Below are positions 6,297 to 14,907 of a stretch of 33,535 bases of DNA, in pieces. Origin of the DNA: TWA4 sp051879215 (GTDB lineage: Bacteria > Bacillota > Clostridia > Lachnospirales > Lachnospiraceae). The notes under the pieces were generated by a model. It searched no databases, was not told where the DNA came from, and saw only the letters and a program-made list of their open reading frames with translations. Numbering within the stretch: position 1 is the first letter of the stretch; each line of letters begins with the position of its first letter. The position numbers and the translations under genes were made by a program. The DNA is taken from positions 1 through 33,535 of the forward strand of contig JBJELP010000206.1 of the NCBI GenBank assembly GCA_051879215.1. Direction: 5' to 3'.

Positions 6297-8609
6297 TTAC
6301 TGTACAAATGCGTTGTTGATGACTTCTGTCATGTTTCCCACGTAGGTGATGTTCAGTCCGTCTGTGATTTCGGCTGCCAGTTCACCCACATTGGGCATAT
6401 TTTTAACCGGTACCAGTACGTTGTGGATGTCTGCCATCTTGGCTGCCAGTAGTTTTTCCTTCAGGCCTCCGATGGGAAGGACACGGCCGCGAAGGGTTAC
6501 TTCACCTGTCATGGCAAGATCTGCATATACTTTTCTGCCTGTGATGGCGGAAAGAATGGCTGTTGTCATGGTAATACCGGCACTGGGACCGTCTTTCGGT
6601 ACGGCTCCTTCCGGAATATGTACATGGATATCATTTTCTTCGAAAAAGTCTTTATCCACTCCATAATCGCCTGCCACGGATTTCACATAGGTCAAAGCTA
6701 TCTGTGCGGATTCTTTCATCACATCACCCAGCTGACCGGTCAGCTGCAGCTGGCCTTTTCCGGGAATCAGATTCACTTCAATCTGCAGGGTATCGCCGCC
6801 GACACTGGTCCATGCCAGTCCTCTTACAATACCAACTTCATCTTTTTCATTGGCCGGTTCAAAGTTTACCTTTTCAATTCCCAGATAATCTTTCAGATTC
6901 TCTTTGTCCACAACAATATGGTCCACACTGCTGTCGTCATCCAGAAGATTGCATACTGCCTTTCTGCAAATGTCGGCAATACGACGTTCCAGATTACGAA
7001 CCCCGGCTTCTCTGGTGTAATTATGAATCACTGCCCGAAGGGCTTCGTCTGTGATACGAAGCTGATCCTTTTTCAGACCATTTTTCTTCATCTGTTTTTC
7101 GATCAGATGCTCTGTGGCAATGTGATATTTTTCATTTTCCGTATAGGAGCTGACATCGATTACTTCCATACGGTCATACAGCGGCCGCGGAATTGCGAAT
7201 GCGTCATTGGCCGTTGCAATGAAAAGGACCTGAGACAGATCAATGGGTACTTCGATGTAATGATCCCGGAAATGGCTGTTCTGTTCACTGTCCAGAACCT
7301 CCAGCAATGCTGCCGAAGTATCTCCTTTATAATCACTGCTTACTTTATCGATTTCATCCAGAAGAATCAGCGGGTTGGATGTACCTGCCTGTTTCAGAGC
7401 TTCTGCAATCCGTCCCGGCATCGAGCCGATGTAGGTTCTTCTATGGCCGCGGATTTCTGCTTCATCTCTGACACCGCCCAGACATACACGAACATATTTC
7501 TTATTCAGGGCACGGGCAACGGAACGGGCAATGGATGTTTTACCGGTTCCGGGAGGGCCTGCAAGGCAGATAATCGGTGCATCCCCTTTTTTGGTAACCG
7601 CACGGACCGCAAGGTATTCAATGATCCGTTTCTTGATATCTTCCATTCCGTAATGATCTTCATCCAGAATCTTTCGTGCACGTGAAATACTGTTGTTGTC
7701 ACGGCTCACCTTATTCCAGGGCAGATCCAACAGTGCTTCAATATAATTTCTGGAGACCGTTCCCTCCTGACTTCCGTTGGGAATCATACGGAAACGGCTG
7801 ATTTCCTTTTTCAGCACTTCCTTTACTTCAGCAGGCGCTTTCAGGCTGTCTGCCTTTTTCTGGTATTCATCTGCATCACTGGTATTGCTGATATCCTCAC
7901 CCAGTTCTTCACGAATCACTCTCATCTGTTCTCTCAGAATATACTCCTTCTGAGACTGATCAATACGTTCCTTTACCTTTGCCTGAAATTCTTTCTTGAT
8001 CTGATTAATCACCTGTTCTTCACGAATCAGTTTCAGAATCAGGGTAAAAAGAGCTTCATACGACTCTGATTCCAGAATCTCCTGTCGGGATTCCACGGAA
8101 AAAGGGAAAATGATCTGAACCTGCTGCAGCAGATCCTCCAGTTTTTTGCATTCCATCAGATGAGGAATCGCCTGTTTCCCCATGGAACTATCGGTTCCAT
8201 ACTTTTCCAGATCTTCTTTCAGAATACGTACCATTGCTTCCTGCTGAGTATAATCCAACTCCCTGTTAATATCCCCGCGGGGTTTGAACTCTATCTCACC
8301 AGTCAGATAGGTACCATTTGTTTCCAGACTTATTAATTCTACACGCTCCAGCCCTTCGACCATAATACGCAGTACATTATCCTGCATCTTGATCAGCTGC
8401 TTAACCCTTGCCAATGTACCAATTGAACAGAGGTCATCAAATTCAGGTTCTTCCACTGAAATATCCTTCTGTAATGTCAGAAGAACTTTCTGCCCGGAAG
8501 CCATAGCCTTCTGTGCCGCTTCGATTGATATTTTACGTCCGGCATCAAAATGAACAACCTGACCGGGCAACACTGTCAATCCTCTTAAGGCAATAACAGG
8601 AACATTCAT
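6297..8609 (-). CDS. lon: ATP-dependent protease Lon
   Basis: 770 residues, normal for bacterial LonA. It degrades misfolded and regulatory proteins in the cytosol. The order is the N-terminal substrate-binding LON domain (about 1-200), a coiled linker, an AAA+ module with Walker A GPPGTGKT (351-358) and Walker B LILLDEID (414-421), and the C-terminal protease with the catalytic dyad Ser676 in DGPSAG and Lys719 in GGLKEKLL. GAGGAG lies 8 bases before the ATG. It is the last gene of tig-clpP-clpX-lon and is followed by a clear terminator. A 31-base perfect palindrome lies just upstream (8629-8659). Confidence 0.97.
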   Translation of the reverse strand: MNVPVIALRGLTVLPGQVVHFDAGRKISIEAAQKAMASGQKVLLTLQKDISVEEPEFDDLCSIGTLARVKQLIKMQDNVLRIMVEGLERVELISLETNGTYLTGEIEFKPRGDINRELDYTQQEAMVRILKEDLEKYGTDSSMGKQAIPHLMECKKLEDLLQQVQIIFPFSVESRQEILESESYEALFTLILKLIREEQVINQIKKEFQAKVKERIDQSQKEYILREQMRVIREELGEDISNTSDADEYQKKADSLKAPAEVKEVLKKEISRFRMIPNGSQEGTVSRNYIEALLDLPWNKVSRDNNSISRARKILDEDHYGMEDIKKRIIEYLAVRAVTKKGDAPIICLAGPPGTGKTSIARSVARALNKKYVRVCLGGVRDEAEIRGHRRTYIGSMPGRIAEALKQAGTSNPLILLDEIDKVSSDYKGDTSAALLEVLDSEQNSHFRDHYIEVPIDLSQVLFIATANDAFAIPRPLYDRMEVIDVSSYTENEKYHIATEHLIEKQMKKNGLKKDQLRITDEALRAVIHNYTREAGVRNLERRIADICRKAVCNLLDDDSSVDHIVVDKENLKDYLGIEKVNFEPANEKDEVGIVRGLAWTSVGGDTLQIEVNLIPGKGQLQLTGQLGDVMKESAQIALTYVKSVAGDYGVDKDFFEENDIHVHIPEGAVPKDGPSAGITMTTAILSAITGRKVYADLAMTGEVTLRGRVLPIGGLKEKLLAAKMADIHNVLVPVKNMPNVGELAAEITDGLNITYVGNMTEVINNAFVQ

Positions 8610-8628
8610 TCAAACTTCTCCTCGTAAT

Positions 8629-8659
8629 CAGGATTGATACAGAATCTGTATCAATCCTG
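8629..8659. promoter_or_regulatory. Perfect palindrome upstream of lon
   Basis: CAGGATTGATACAG (8629-8642), a 3-base loop, and CTGTATCAATCCTG (8646-8659) match perfectly over 14 bases. It sits between the clpX stop and the lon ribosome binding site. Reading toward lon there is no T-run after it, so an operator or a leader hairpin is more likely than a terminator. Confidence 0.55.
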
Positions 8660-8695
8660 GTTTTATTCATAGAATTCTGCCTGCCCCATGGCTGA

Positions 8696-9994
8696 TCAGG
8701 CACTGGTCGGATCCTCTGCTGCTTCCACCAGATCGGTGCGATAGGTCAGCTCGGGTTCACCGGTTCCATCAACCACCTCTTTTGTAATCAGGCATTTACC
8801 AATATTGTCATCGGAAGGAATCTCATACATTACATTCTGCATGATCTTCTCCATAATGGACCGAAGGCCTCTTGCACCTGTTTTCCGTTCCTGAGAACGT
8901 ACAGCAATTTCCCCAATTGCTTCCGGAGTAAACTCAAGGGACACCCCATCCATTTCCAGCAGTTTCTTATACTGTCTGGTAATTGCATTTTTCGGTTCTG
9001 TCAGAATCCGTTCCAGAGCTTCCCGGTCCAGAAGATCCAGTGTAACAACCACCGGAACACGGCCCACAAACTCCGGAATCAGACCAAAACGGGTCAGATC
9101 CTGAGGCAGAACCTCTTTCAGCAGATGAATTGCATCTGCATTATTTTTCTCATGTACTTCTGCATTAAAACCGATGGAATTGCTGCCCATACGATTTTCA
9201 ATAATCTTTTCCAGACCATCAAAAGCACCGCCGCAGATAAACAGGATATTGGTTGTATCAATCTGGTACATCTCCTGATGAGGATGTTTTCTTCCTCCCT
9301 GGGGAGGTACACTTGCAACGGTACCTTCCAGAATCTTTAACAGCGCCTGCTGTACACCTTCACCTGAAACATCACGGGTAATGGAAACATTTTCCGATTT
9401 CTTCGTGATCTTGTCAATCTCATCAATATAAATAATTCCATGTTCTGCTCTGGAAATGTCACCGTCAGCAGCCTGAATCAGTTTCAGAAGAATATTCTCC
9501 ACATCTTCACCCACATATCCGGCTTCTGTCAGTGCTGTGGCATCTGCGATTGCAAAGGGCACATTCAGCAGTCTTGCAAGGGTCTGGGCAAGAAATGTCT
9601 TACCGGAACCGGTGGGACCAAGCATCAGAATATTACTTTTCTGAATTTCCACTCCATCCTCGGATACATGAGAATAGATTCTTTTATAATGATTGTAAAC
9701 AGAAACAGCAAGAACTTTTTTTGCTTCTTCCTGTCCGATTACATATTCGTCAAGGTAATGTTTGATTTCCTTCGGTTTCAGCAGATTGATTTCATTGCCC
9801 AATCCATAGTCACTGAAATCATTATAATCATCAAACTCATCCAGCTTTCCGTTCAGAACTTCAGAACACTCATCCACACAACGGTCACAGATAAACGTGT
9901 TCTCAACGATCCCGGAAGCCAGAAGCTGTCTGACTTTATCCTGTGTTCTGCCACAGAAGGAACATCTTATTCTATCATCAAATTTATTGGCCAT
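8696..9994 (-). CDS. clpX: ATP-dependent Clp protease ATP-binding subunit ClpX
   Basis: 432 residues. ClpX unfolds substrates and feeds them into ClpP. The N-terminal zinc-binding domain has Cys11, Cys14, Cys36 and Cys39. The AAA+ domain has Walker A GPTGSGKT (126-133), Walker B IIYIDEID (187-194), the pore loops GYVG (159-162) and RKH (235-237), and the ClpP-docking IGF tripeptide (274-276). The C-terminal part has the sensor 2 region (TGARGLRSI). The ribosome binding site is weak. It lies between clpP and lon on the same strand, 103 bases after clpP, with a strong hairpin in that gap. Confidence 0.97.
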   Translation of the reverse strand: MANKFDDRIRCSFCGRTQDKVRQLLASGIVENTFICDRCVDECSEVLNGKLDEFDDYNDFSDYGLGNEINLLKPKEIKHYLDEYVIGQEEAKKVLAVSVYNHYKRIYSHVSEDGVEIQKSNILMLGPTGSGKTFLAQTLARLLNVPFAIADATALTEAGYVGEDVENILLKLIQAADGDISRAEHGIIYIDEIDKITKKSENVSITRDVSGEGVQQALLKILEGTVASVPPQGGRKHPHQEMYQIDTTNILFICGGAFDGLEKIIENRMGSNSIGFNAEVHEKNNADAIHLLKEVLPQDLTRFGLIPEFVGRVPVVVTLDLLDREALERILTEPKNAITRQYKKLLEMDGVSLEFTPEAIGEIAVRSQERKTGARGLRSIMEKIMQNVMYEIPSDDNIGKCLITKEVVDGTGEPELTYRTDLVEAAEDPTSA

Positions 9995-10046
9995 GAATAA
10001 TACCGCACTTTCTACTCTTAATTCCTGACAACTGAAAATACAAAAT

Positions 10047-10075
10047 CTGCCGGTGCCAGTTTAAGGCACCGGCAG
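10047..10075 (-). terminator. Hairpin between clpP and clpX, possible attenuator
   Basis: CTGCCGGTGCC (10047-10057) and GGCACCGGCAG (10065-10075) form a perfect 11-base-pair GC-rich stem with a 7-base loop. On the minus strand it is followed by ATTTTGTATTTT, a moderate T-rich tail. It probably reduces transcription into clpX or stabilises the clpP message. Confidence 0.65.
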
Positions 10076-10097
10076 TTTCTCTACTGGAAACGGTATC

Positions 10098-10679
10098 TTA
10101 TCTTCTTTCGAGTACAGCATCAATCAGACCGTACTCCTTAGCTTCCTCTGCAGTCATATAGTGATCTCTTTCTGTATCCACTTCAATAGTAGAAAGAGGC
10201 TGACCTGTATTGGCTGCCAGAATTTCATTCAGTTTTTTACGTGTTTCGATAATCCGATCTGCAACGATCTTGATATCGGTAGCCTGTCCCTGTGCACCGC
10301 CGGAAGGCTGATGAATCATGATCTCTGCATTGGGAAGTGCAAATCTTTTGCCCTTTGCACCGCCGGAAAGCAGGAAAGCACCCATACTTGCCGCCATACC
10401 GATACAGATGGTTGAAACGTCACATTTAATATACTGCATGGTATCATAGATTGCCATGCCGGCTGTAACGGAACCACCGGGACTGTTGATGTACAGACTG
10501 ATATCTTTTGTCATATCTTCAGATTCCAGGAAAAGAAGCTGTGCAACAATCACGCTGGCAGATTCGTCAGTAACCTGTGAATCCAGAAAAATGATTCTCT
10601 CTTTTAACAGTCTTGAATAAATATCACTGGATCTTTCACCATTTCTGGTTGTTTCTACTACATAAGGAATAACCGGCAT
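10098..10679 (-). CDS. clpP: ATP-dependent Clp protease proteolytic subunit
   Basis: 193 residues from the ATG giving MPVIPYVVETT, the usual start of ClpP; an in-frame ATG 13 codons upstream (10718) is less likely. ClpP forms the double-heptamer proteolytic chamber used with ClpX or ClpA/C. The catalytic triad is Ser98 in GMAASMGA, His123 in MIHQPSGG and Asp172 in ERDHYM. The start has AAAGGATGG upstream. It follows tig by 101 bases; a short inverted repeat GATTCAG/CTGAATC (10719-10739) lies in that gap. Confidence 0.96.
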   Translation of the reverse strand: MPVIPYVVETTRNGERSSDIYSRLLKERIIFLDSQVTDESASVIVAQLLFLESEDMTKDISLYINSPGGSVTAGMAIYDTMQYIKCDVSTICIGMAASMGAFLLSGGAKGKRFALPNAEIMIHQPSGGAQGQATDIKIVADRIIETRKKLNEILAANTGQPLSTIEVDTERDHYMTAEEAKEYGLIDAVLERR

Positions 10680-10780
10680 AAATAAAACCATCCTTTCCAG
10701 AATATATATCCTGTTCATGATTCAGAATCACACTGAATCAACTGCACTGGTTTTCATCCAACCGCAACAGAATATATTTC

Positions 10781-12058
10781 TTAAACTTCCTTAGCTTCGT
10801 CAACTAATAACTTGCTAGCTTTATTATAAGCAATATCTTCTTTCAGTAAATCCACATTTACCATGGACTTAACCTGATCTGCTTCCATCTGATACTGAGC
10901 AGCCATCTTTGCAACTTCTGCATCGATTTCTTCTTCTGTGATTTCGAATGCTTCTGCCTTGGCAATTGCTTCCAGAACCAGTCTGGACTGAATTCTCTTT
11001 AATGCATTGGGCTTCATCTGCTCTTTCATACCTTCTTCGGTCTGTCCGAAGTATTCAAGGTACTGCGCCATGGAAAGACCCTGACCTGAAAGACGATCTG
11101 CAAATTCTCTGATCATGTTCTTTGCTTCTGTGTCAACCATGGCTTCCGGAATATCCATCTGCGCATTTTCCACAGCCTTGTTGATTACAGTTTCTTCCTT
11201 TGCACGCTCAGCAGCAACTGTCTTCTTTTCTGTTTCAGCTGATTTTACGTGTGCTTTGTATGCATCCATTGTATCGAATTCGGATACTTCTGCTGCGAAT
11301 TCATCATCCAGTTCAGGCAGTTCCTTTTCTTCGATCTTCTTTACTGTACATTTGAATACAGCAGCTTTGCCCTTCAGGTTTTCTGCCTGATAATCTTCGG
11401 GGAATGTAACATTAACATCAAATTCCTGATTCAGTTCATGACCGATGATCTGTTCTTCGAAACCGGGAATGAATGTACCGGAACCGATTGTCAGAGGATA
11501 ATCGGTACCCTTTCCGCCTTCAAATGCTTCACCGTCAACAAAACCTTCAAAATCGATGGTAGCGATATCGCCATCCTGAACAGCACGATCTTCAACGTTC
11601 TTGTTTACTGCATTCTTTTCCTGTTCTCTCTTAATGATTGCAAGAACTTCTTCATCTGTTACATTCAGATCAGCCTTTTCTACTTCCAGACCCTTGTACT
11701 GTCCAAGAACAACTTCAGGCTTTACAGCTACTTCTGCTGTAAAGATCAGATCCTTGCCGGGTTCTGTCTGTTCGAAATTGATGCTGGGTTCGGAAACAAT
11801 ATCCAGACCGCTTTCTTCCACTGCATCCGCATAAGCAGAAGGCATAACCTCATTCACTGCATCTTCAAAGAACAGGCCCTTGCCATACATCTTTTCCAGC
11901 ATGGTGCGGGATACTTTACCCTTTCTGAAACCGGGTACACTGTATCTGCTTCTATTTTTCTGATAAACGTTCTGCATTGCCTCTTCAATTCTGTCAGCAG
12001 CTACGGTAACGGTCAGTTTAGCCATATTCTTTTCTAATGTTTCAACTGTTACACTCAT
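10781..12058 (-). CDS. tig: Trigger factor, ribosome-associated chaperone
   Basis: 425 residues with the three expected parts: an N-terminal ribosome-binding domain with the signature GFRKGK at 43-48, a central FKBP-type prolyl isomerase domain (about 160-240, DGDIATIDFEGFVDGEAF), and a helical C-terminal chaperone domain. It binds nascent chains at the ribosome exit tunnel. The signature reads GFRKGKVSR where many homologues have GFRKGKxP; this is a small variation. AGGAGG lies 9 bases before the ATG, and a near-consensus promoter lies at 12176-12204. It is first in the tig-clpP-clpX-lon order. Confidence 0.96.
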   Translation of the reverse strand: MSVTVETLEKNMAKLTVTVAADRIEEAMQNVYQKNRSRYSVPGFRKGKVSRTMLEKMYGKGLFFEDAVNEVMPSAYADAVEESGLDIVSEPSINFEQTEPGKDLIFTAEVAVKPEVVLGQYKGLEVEKADLNVTDEEVLAIIKREQEKNAVNKNVEDRAVQDGDIATIDFEGFVDGEAFEGGKGTDYPLTIGSGTFIPGFEEQIIGHELNQEFDVNVTFPEDYQAENLKGKAAVFKCTVKKIEEKELPELDDEFAAEVSEFDTMDAYKAHVKSAETEKKTVAAERAKEETVINKAVENAQMDIPEAMVDTEAKNMIREFADRLSGQGLSMAQYLEYFGQTEEGMKEQMKPNALKRIQSRLVLEAIAKAEAFEITEEEIDAEVAKMAAQYQMEADQVKSMVNVDLLKEDIAYNKASKLLVDEAKEV

Positions 12059-12136
12059 CGTGTGTATCCTCCTTTAATCTTCACTGTTTTAAACTGCCCG
12101 CTCAGTATACTGACCTTCTGCAGCAGAAAACAGAAT

Positions 12137-12171
12137 CATTGCATATTAAACACAGTGAGTACACTGCAATG
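12137..12171 (-). promoter_or_regulatory. Hairpin at the 5' end of the tig transcript
   Basis: CATTGCA (12137-12143) and TGCAATG (12165-12171) pair, and within them CAGTG (12153-12157) pairs with CACTG (12162-12166), an alternative fold. The predicted start of transcription is at about 12169, so the mRNA would begin with a stem. A 12-base palindrome TCAGTATACTGA follows at 12102-12113. Confidence 0.4.
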
Positions 12172-12175
12172 AATA

Positions 12176-12204
12176 ATTATAACATATTTTTCTTTACTTG
12201 CCAA
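12176..12204 (-). promoter_or_regulatory. Sigma-A promoter of tig-clpP
   Basis: On the minus strand TTGGCA (complement of 12199-12204), 17-base spacer, TATAAT (complement of 12176-12181), with TGT before the -10. It matches consensus at 11 of 12 positions. It separates the tig cluster from the cdaA locus upstream. Confidence 0.85.
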
Positions 12205-12254
12205 CTGATTTTTTTACTAATCAGCCGAATTACAAATGTCTGCTTTATAATAAT

Positions 12255-13619
12255 TTATATCGTGGCAGAAAACGTATCCAGACAGGATTCTGTTTCTTCG
12301 ATTGTACTGAGATTATTCATGGAAGCAAGAATTCCCCGGTACTGTCTCAGATCCAGAGAACGGATCTGCTGTCTGGTCTGCAGAATCGCAGTCGGGCTGA
12401 CACTCAGTTCATCCACACCATACAAAAATAAGAGAGGAAGCAGTCTGGAATCTCCCGCTGCTTCACCGCAGATGGATACGGGTGTATTTTCCTTCCGGCA
12501 GCATTTCACCACATGCTCAATGCTTCGCAGCACCGCAGGATGGTAATGAGAATACAGTTTGGCAATCTGTTTGTTGCCCCTGTCAGCTGCTATCGTATAC
12601 TGGGTCAGATCATTGGTTCCGATGCTCAGGAAATCTGCTTCTTTGGCAAAATGATCTGCCAGCCAGACGGCTGCCGGTGTTTCAATCATAACCCCCACCG
12701 GAAGTTCTCTGTCATATGCTATTTTCTGCTGATCCAGTTCTTCCCGGATCAGAGCAATAATCGTACGTGCTCTGCGCAGTTCTGCCAGTGATGACAGCAT
12801 CGGCAGCAGAATACGGAATTTTCCATACGCGCTGGCACGGAGAATGGCTCTGCACTGGGTTTTAAAAATGTCACTTCTTCGAAAACTGTACCGAATTCCA
12901 CGACATCCCAGAAACGGATTTTCTTCCTGTTCCATCTCCAGATAGGAAATCGGATGATCGCCGCCCGCATCCAGTGTACGGATTGTAATCGGCTTTCCAT
13001 CCATTTTTTCTGCAATTTTCCGATAAATATCAAATTGCTCTTCTTCCGTGGGAAGGGACTCTCTTACCGTATACAGATTCTCTGTACGAAACAGACCCAC
13101 ACCTTCTCCTCCGTTTTCACAGACTTTTCCGGCATCGGATTCATTGTCAATATTTCCCATCAGACAGACCTGAAATCCATCCTTTGTCACTGTATCTTTA
13201 CCGGCCAGAGAACGGATCCGATTGTCATCTTCGCAAAGCTTCTGAATCATCTTCTGATAATTTTCAATGGTAATCCTGCGGGGATTCACCACCAGATTTC
13301 CTTCTATTCCATCCAGAATCAGATAGTCCCCATCCGTCACAAAGTCCATGCAGCCGGGTACACTCAGAACAGCGGTCAGTTCCATGCGTCTGGCAAGAAT
13401 GGCCAGATGGGAATTAAAACCGCCGGTTTCCGTAACAAAACCAACCACCGGATAGCGATCGAACTTTATTACGTCCTGAACCGTCAGCTCCGGTGTAATT
13501 AAAATAATATCTTCTTCTGTTCTTTCCAGATACTTATCCAGTTCTGAAAGCTGTTCACTCTCCAGTTTCACTGCAGTTCCCATGACAATCCTGCCTGAAA
13601 CGCCCATACCGCTCAGCAT
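12255..13619 (-). CDS. PTS enzyme I homologue lacking the HPr-binding domain
   Basis: 454 residues against about 575 for normal enzyme I. The first 20 residues (GMGVSGRIVMGTAVKL) resemble the EI start, but the sequence then enters the phosphohistidine domain directly, with the histidine motif GGFNSHLAILAR (His71; usual Thr replaced by Asn69). The PEP-binding barrel is intact: LFRTEN (Arg178), NPFLGCRGIR, IGTNDLTQYT, and SICGEAAGD with Cys384. The missing part is the helical domain that docks HPr, so phosphate transfer to HPr is unlikely. No ptsH is nearby; it lies 20 bases after ybbR in the cdaA locus. AGGGGGAG precedes the ATG. It may act on another substrate or as a regulator. Confidence 0.85.
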   Translation of the reverse strand: MLSGMGVSGRIVMGTAVKLESEQLSELDKYLERTEEDIILITPELTVQDVIKFDRYPVVGFVTETGGFNSHLAILARRMELTAVLSVPGCMDFVTDGDYLILDGIEGNLVVNPRRITIENYQKMIQKLCEDDNRIRSLAGKDTVTKDGFQVCLMGNIDNESDAGKVCENGGEGVGLFRTENLYTVRESLPTEEEQFDIYRKIAEKMDGKPITIRTLDAGGDHPISYLEMEQEENPFLGCRGIRYSFRRSDIFKTQCRAILRASAYGKFRILLPMLSSLAELRRARTIIALIREELDQQKIAYDRELPVGVMIETPAAVWLADHFAKEADFLSIGTNDLTQYTIAADRGNKQIAKLYSHYHPAVLRSIEHVVKCCRKENTPVSICGEAAGDSRLLPLLFLYGVDELSVSPTAILQTRQQIRSLDLRQYRGILASMNNLSTIEETESCLDTFSATI

Positions 13620-13638
13620 CCGTTTCTCCCCCTGTTTT

Positions 13639-14907
13639 TTACGACTTTTCTTCCACCCTGATCTTAACTTTTCTGCTTTCCGTCAGAAGAACCACATGGT
13701 CCGAAATCAGTTCTGTATTCAGTTCAATACTGACATTCCTGTGCCAGATTCCCGGATTGCATCCCTGCATATCTGCAATCAGATTGACAGCCTCCGAAGT
13801 CAGCCGGCTCAGCTCAGAAGCAAGGCCTTCAACCTCGGCAACAATCTCGGTGTTTTCGGCCGCTTCTGCCCGATATCCATCTGCCAGATTTTCAAAGCGG
13901 ATCTGAGAAACCGGAATGGAACAGGTCCTGGTTTCCAGTTTTTCAACCGCAGCATCAATTTTTAGTTTTATCTCTGCCGGATCGTATACAGAAACACCTT
14001 CCGGCAGATATTCGGACAGATCCATTTCTGTTTCAAAAGATTCTGTTTTCCGATTCAGTTCAAGAGCTTCTGCGGTAATCACAATTTTATCAAAATCCGC
14101 CAGACTTTCCTCTGTTCCGATTACTTTCTGGGAAGATCGTTCTGCTTCCAGCATTGTACATCGATACCCTTTTCCGTAGCTTTTCTGTTCTTCCGGAAGT
14201 TCAATCTCGATATTCTTAACGATCCCCACCGGAACCTTCACAAAAACCGAATCTTTCTCCGGCAATACCTGCTTCGCATCACAGTCAATTTCGTGACCAT
14301 CCTCATCATAAAAGACCAGCGGTATTTCTCCTTCAAAATCAGCTTCCAGAGAAGAAACGTCCACTGTGCCGCGGGCACAATCCACATATTCCCTGAAAGA
14401 CTCCGGAACTCTGACTGTCATGCTTTCCTGACTCAGGATACACTTTCCTGCATTCAGCCCATCACCAGGTGTTCCTGATGTATCAACCTGAATGGGGATT
14501 GTTTTTTCCACCAGTTTTTCTGTACGGATTGTCACATAATTTCTGGCAAGTTTATAATTGTTGCCGATTATGGACTGATTGTTCACAATCTGAGCCTGCA
14601 CATATACGGTGTTTGTTCCTTCCTCCGCCTTTTTCAGATCTGCGGTCAGCTGAATATCGTCCGGTTTAACCAGCCATCCTTTCTTCTGAGAAACAGATAC
14701 TGTCACCGAAATTGTTTCGTTGGATTCCACATAATAAGCCAGACCTTTTTCATGCAGAAAATCTCCATTTTCCAGTTCCACTGCAATACTTCCCAAAGAA
14801 ATACTGATTTTGGGATCATCACTGGTAATCACCGCATACCAGATCAGGCAGGTTACAACAAATGAAATCGCAAACAGAACCCATTTACCTGTGAAATTTT
14901 TGTTCAT
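13639..14907 (-). CDS. ybbR: YbbR-domain protein, CdaA regulator (CdaR)
   Basis: 422 residues. One N-terminal membrane helix (about 8-27) is followed by a long extracytoplasmic part built of YbbR-like beta-rich repeats (for example KTIPIQVDTSGTPGDG and IEIELPEEQKSYGKGYRC segments). In Bacillus the equivalent CdaR binds and modulates CdaA. Its start overlaps the end of cdaA by 23 bases, and its AGGAGG site lies inside cdaA, so the two are translationally coupled. Repeats are divergent, as usual for this family. Confidence 0.9.
   Translation of the reverse strand: MNKNFTGKWVLFAISFVVTCLIWYAVITSDDPKISISLGSIAVELENGDFLHEKGLAYYVESNETISVTVSVSQKKGWLVKPDDIQLTADLKKAEEGTNTVYVQAQIVNNQSIIGNNYKLARNYVTIRTEKLVEKTIPIQVDTSGTPGDGLNAGKCILSQESMTVRVPESFREYVDCARGTVDVSSLEADFEGEIPLVFYDEDGHEIDCDAKQVLPEKDSVFVKVPVGIVKNIEIELPEEQKSYGKGYRCTMLEAERSSQKVIGTEESLADFDKIVITAEALELNRKTESFETEMDLSEYLPEGVSVYDPAEIKLKIDAAVEKLETRTCSIPVSQIRFENLADGYRAEAAENTEIVAEVEGLASELSRLTSEAVNLIADMQGCNPGIWHRNVSIELNTELISDHVVLLTESRKVKIRVEEKS

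Noticed and set aside
6618..7685. 355-codon open frame on the plus strand
   Set aside because: It lies wholly antisense to lon, whose protein motifs are complete; Cys- and Phe-rich composition marks it as a shadow frame.
12205..12224. CTGATT/AATCAG hairpin after the enzyme I homologue as a terminator
   Set aside because: Only a 6-base AT-rich stem without a clear T-run, and it overlaps the -35 of the tig promoter; too weak to list as a terminator.
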